Under the pieces are notes generated by a model. That model did not search any database. It saw nothing but the letters and a program-made list of their open reading frames with translations, and had not been told where the DNA came from. 15,449 nt of DNA, taken from the NCBI GenBank assembly GCA_029261905.1, contig JAJDAM010000628.1, forward strand, positions 1 through 15,449, read 5' to 3'. The position numbers and the translations under genes were made by a program. The DNA is from Deltaproteobacteria bacterium. Lineage in GTDB: Bacteria; Myxococcota_A; UBA9160; SMWR01. The first letter of the stretch is position 1. Every line of letters begins with the position of its first letter. Shown here in pieces: positions 13,827 to 15,449 of the stretch.

Positions 13827-14598
13827 CGTGTACCTCTCCATCAGTCGAGTTTTCGTGGTTTGCCATCGCCTCGGGGCCGCTGAGCCGCTGTGAGAACACC
13901 AGCTGGTCGGTTCGGCAATAGAGTTCTGCGTAGATCGCGTTAGGCGCGTCGGGAAAGTGGAGAAAGCGCTTGACGAGTAGTGCCACTTCGTCACTCGCGA
14001 GCCCCAATCGCTTCGCCCGCTCGGGGTCTGGCTCGTGGATTCGGAAATTCTGGTCCGCTGTATCCGGACGCAAATGGAACTGTTCATCGACGAGCTGAGA
14101 CAGCGACCGACCGGCCAGCGAGACCGTCTCGAGGCCCGGGAAGAGCTCGGGATCCAGGTAGATCTCCTCCAACAGCACCGGATCTCGCCGCAGTCGCGAC
14201 AGACGGATCAGATGGTAGGCGTCGCGATTCGCGAATGGATTTTCCGGATCGCTACCCACGCGGACGAGTCGCGGCCTCTTGACCAGACGGGTGCGAACAT
14301 CGATGCCTCCGCGCTGAAACGATGCCATCGTGCCCGCCAGTGAGAACAGATCGACCTGTTCGGGCGGATCGATGACGAAGGTCCCCGACCCCCGGCGCCG
14401 TTCGAGGCGTCGCATGCGGATCAAGCGATCGGTTGCCTGGCGCACCGTGGGACGCCCGATCCCGAACGTTCGGGCCAGCTCGGGCTCCGACGGGATGCGA
14501 CTCCCGATCGAATACTCGCCTGTACGGATCCCCGCCAGCAGCCAATCAGCAAGCTGGTGATAGAGCGGAATCGGCGAATGGGCATTGAGAGAAGGCAA
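13819..14598 (-). CDS. GntR-family transcriptional regulator with UTRA domain (HutC type)
   Basis: A 259-residue DNA-binding regulator. The winged helix-turn-helix is at about 10-77 (PIPLYHQLADWLLAGI, IPSEPELARTFGIGRPTVRQATDRL, RRGSGTFV are the usual landmarks), and the ligand-sensing UTRA domain spans about 88-237 (LIRLSRLRRDPVLLEEIYLD, then the C-terminal AIYAELYCRTDQLVF). The preferred start is TTG at 14598, with GGAG five bases upstream; an upstream TTG at 14643 would add 15 residues lacking family similarity. It is the first gene of an operon with trpB (8-base overlap) and trpA. UTRA regulators usually bind small metabolites such as sugars, amino-acid derivatives or phosphonates; the ligand here is unknown, and a trp-pathway intermediate is a guess. 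Upstream lies a perfect palindrome that may be its own operator. Confidence 0.92.
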   Translation of the reverse strand: MPSLNAHSPIPLYHQLADWLLAGIRTGEYSIGSRIPSEPELARTFGIGRPTVRQATDRLIRMRRLERRRGSGTFVIDPPEQVDLFSLAGTMASFQRGGIDVRTRLVKRPRLVRVGSDPENPFANRDAYHLIRLSRLRRDPVLLEEIYLDPELFPGLETVSLAGRSLSQLVDEQFHLRPDTADQNFRIHEPDPERAKRLGLASDEVALLVKRFLHFPDAPNAIYAELYCRTDQLVFSQRLSGPEAMANHENSTDGEVHDG

Positions 14599-14647
14599 GG
14601 GAACTCCGGATTGGCTGGATCCAGGCCCGAGTGTGCCCTCCAAATGT

Positions 14648-14667
14648 CAAGTTGTCAATACAACTTG
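14648..14667. promoter_or_regulatory. Perfect 8-4-8 palindrome, candidate GntR operator
   Basis: The arms CAAGTTGT and ACAACTTG flank the spacer CAAT. It lies 50 bases upstream of the gntR start and 71 bases upstream of the Nudix start. On the minus strand it overlaps two TTGACA hexamers (14658-14653 and 14650-14645). GT and AC steps separated by four bases at the centre fit the general form of GntR-family sites. Autoregulation is inferred from position. Confidence 0.6.
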
Positions 14668-14737
14668 AGAATCCACGGTCGGCGTCACCGCACGAGATTG
14701 TCCCGCTCCGATCCAAAGCGTTCGATACCCTGAACCG

Positions 14738-15449
14738 ATGGCAAACGAACCCCACGAAACGAAACTCGCCCGCTGGGCGAAAAGCGGAAAAGCCGGCACC
14801 CAACCGATTCCCGCCGCGACCGTCATCCCGATCCGAGACGGCCAAGACGGCATCGAGGTGCTGATGCTGCGGCGGAACTCGAAGATCGCATTCGGTGGCA
14901 TGTGGGTCTTTCCCGGTGGACGGGTCGACCCCGCCGATTGGGAAACGGCCGACGCAAACGACGATTTGCAGGCATCGCGCTGTGCCGCGGTCCGCGAAGC
15001 GCAAGAAGAAGCCGGCCTCGAGATTGCCTCCGAAGCGCTGGTCACGCTCTCCCATTGGACACCACCGTCGATTACTCCGCGGCGATACCTGACGTGGTTC
15101 TTCCTCGCGCCAGCGCCCTCTGACGAAGTCGTGATCGACGGTGGCGAGATTCACGAACACATGTGGATGAGCACCGCGCAGGCGTTCGCGCGCCGTGATG
15201 CAGGAGAAATCGAGATCGCTCCGCCCACCTGGGTGACGTTGCATACGTTGTCGGCGTGGAATTCGGTCAGCCAGACACTCGAGGCGGTTCGCAACCTCGA
15301 ACCGGAGCGATTCGAAACGCACATCGCCATCGAAGAGGGCGGCCCGACAGCGCTGTGGCATGGCGACGCGGGGTGGCACACGAGTGACGCATCGGCTCCG
15401 GGTCCCCGGCATCGGTTGCGGATGCACAAGAGCGGCTGGTTCTACGAGC
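14738..15449 (+). CDS. Nudix hydrolase, NUDT19-like (C-terminus beyond window)
   Basis: I translated 237 codons from the ATG at 14738; the frame runs off the right edge. The family fold is clear: AATVIPIRDG (26-35) opens the domain, MWVFPGGRVD is at 55-64, and the second half of the Nudix box is R86-E87-A-Q-E90-E91-A-G93-L with the metal-binding glutamates. Between Gly61 and Arg86 there are 25 positions instead of the usual 14, an insertion of about 11 residues (rich in Asp and Ala), as known from NUDT19/RP2p-type enzymes that hydrolyse CoA and acyl-CoA derivatives. WTPPSITPRRYLTWFF at 107-122 also resembles that group. CoA-diphosphate hydrolysis is therefore a reasonable but unproven role. 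No Shine-Dalgarno is seen before the ATG. The gene is divergent from gntR across 139 bases. Confidence 0.87.
   Translation, partial: MANEPHETKLARWAKSGKAGTQPIPAATVIPIRDGQDGIEVLMLRRNSKIAFGGMWVFPGGRVDPADWETADANDDLQASRCAAVREAQEEAGLEIASEALVTLSHWTPPSITPRRYLTWFFLAPAPSDEVVIDGGEIHEHMWMSTAQAFARRDAGEIEIAPPTWVTLHTLSAWNSVSQTLEAVRNLEPERFETHIAIEEGGPTALWHGDAGWHTSDASAPGPRHRLRMHKSGWFYE

Noticed and set aside
12489..13883. Long plus-strand open frame (464 codons) opposite trpB/trpA
   Set aside because: Shadow of trpB and the start of trpA; the translation shows no domain while the minus strand encodes intact tryptophan synthase.
14599..14737. Trp attenuator leader before gntR-trpBA
   Set aside because: I see no short leader frame with tandem TGG codons and no terminator/antiterminator pair, only the palindrome already listed.

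Overview
The window looks like chromosomal DNA from a high-GC Gram-negative bacterium. Supporting signs are two secreted or lipid-anchored proteins with standard signal peptides, a PEP-CTERM protein, an undecaprenyl-phosphate sugar transferase, and frequent GTG/TTG starts behind good Shine-Dalgarno sequences. The mix of TSP3/dockerin-like repeats, PEP-CTERM, a CYP125-like P450 and class III CoA-transferase fits an uncultured deltaproteobacterial/Myxococcota-type lineage, but this is inference from gene content only. I see no RNA gene, insertion sequence, phage gene or CRISPR array.

Left part (1-2753). A two-gene minus-strand unit encodes a cytochrome P450 (2299-1016) followed by an acyl-CoA dehydrogenase that runs off the left edge (955-1). 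Directly upstream of the P450 lies a striking array of about seven 11-bp direct repeats. Beyond it, divergently, is a tiny DUF3012-type lipoprotein. P450 plus acyl-CoA dehydrogenase suggests oxidation and beta-oxidation of a lipid, steroid or terpenoid substrate.

Glycan region (2842-9469). Three tightly packed minus-strand genes form an operon: a membrane GT39-type glycosyltransferase, a WcaJ/WbaP-type polyprenyl-phosphate hexose-1-phosphate transferase and a GT4 glycosyltransferase. Together they could start a lipid-linked glycan on the inner membrane and extend it. A class III (CaiB/Frc) CoA-transferase is divergent from them, and a GT2 (WbbL-like) glycosyltransferase follows on the minus strand, behind a near-perfect 22-bp palindrome.

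Surface-protein region (9818-10975). A small secreted protein with TSP3 and dockerin-like calcium loops is followed 68 bases later by a PEP-CTERM protein with a beta-rich, possibly cohesin-like body. A strong intrinsic terminator follows. PEP-CTERM proteins are known to co-occur with exopolysaccharide loci, which matches the neighbouring glycan genes.

Right part (11032-15449). A LipA/MptpB-like tyrosine phosphatase meets trpA tail to tail with only 10 bases between them. A minus-strand operon gntR(UTRA)-trpB-trpA has overlapping genes; its TrpB and TrpA depart from textbook motifs and its regulator type is unusual for trp genes. A perfect 8-4-8 palindrome lies upstream of gntR, and a NUDT19-like Nudix hydrolase runs divergently off the right edge.
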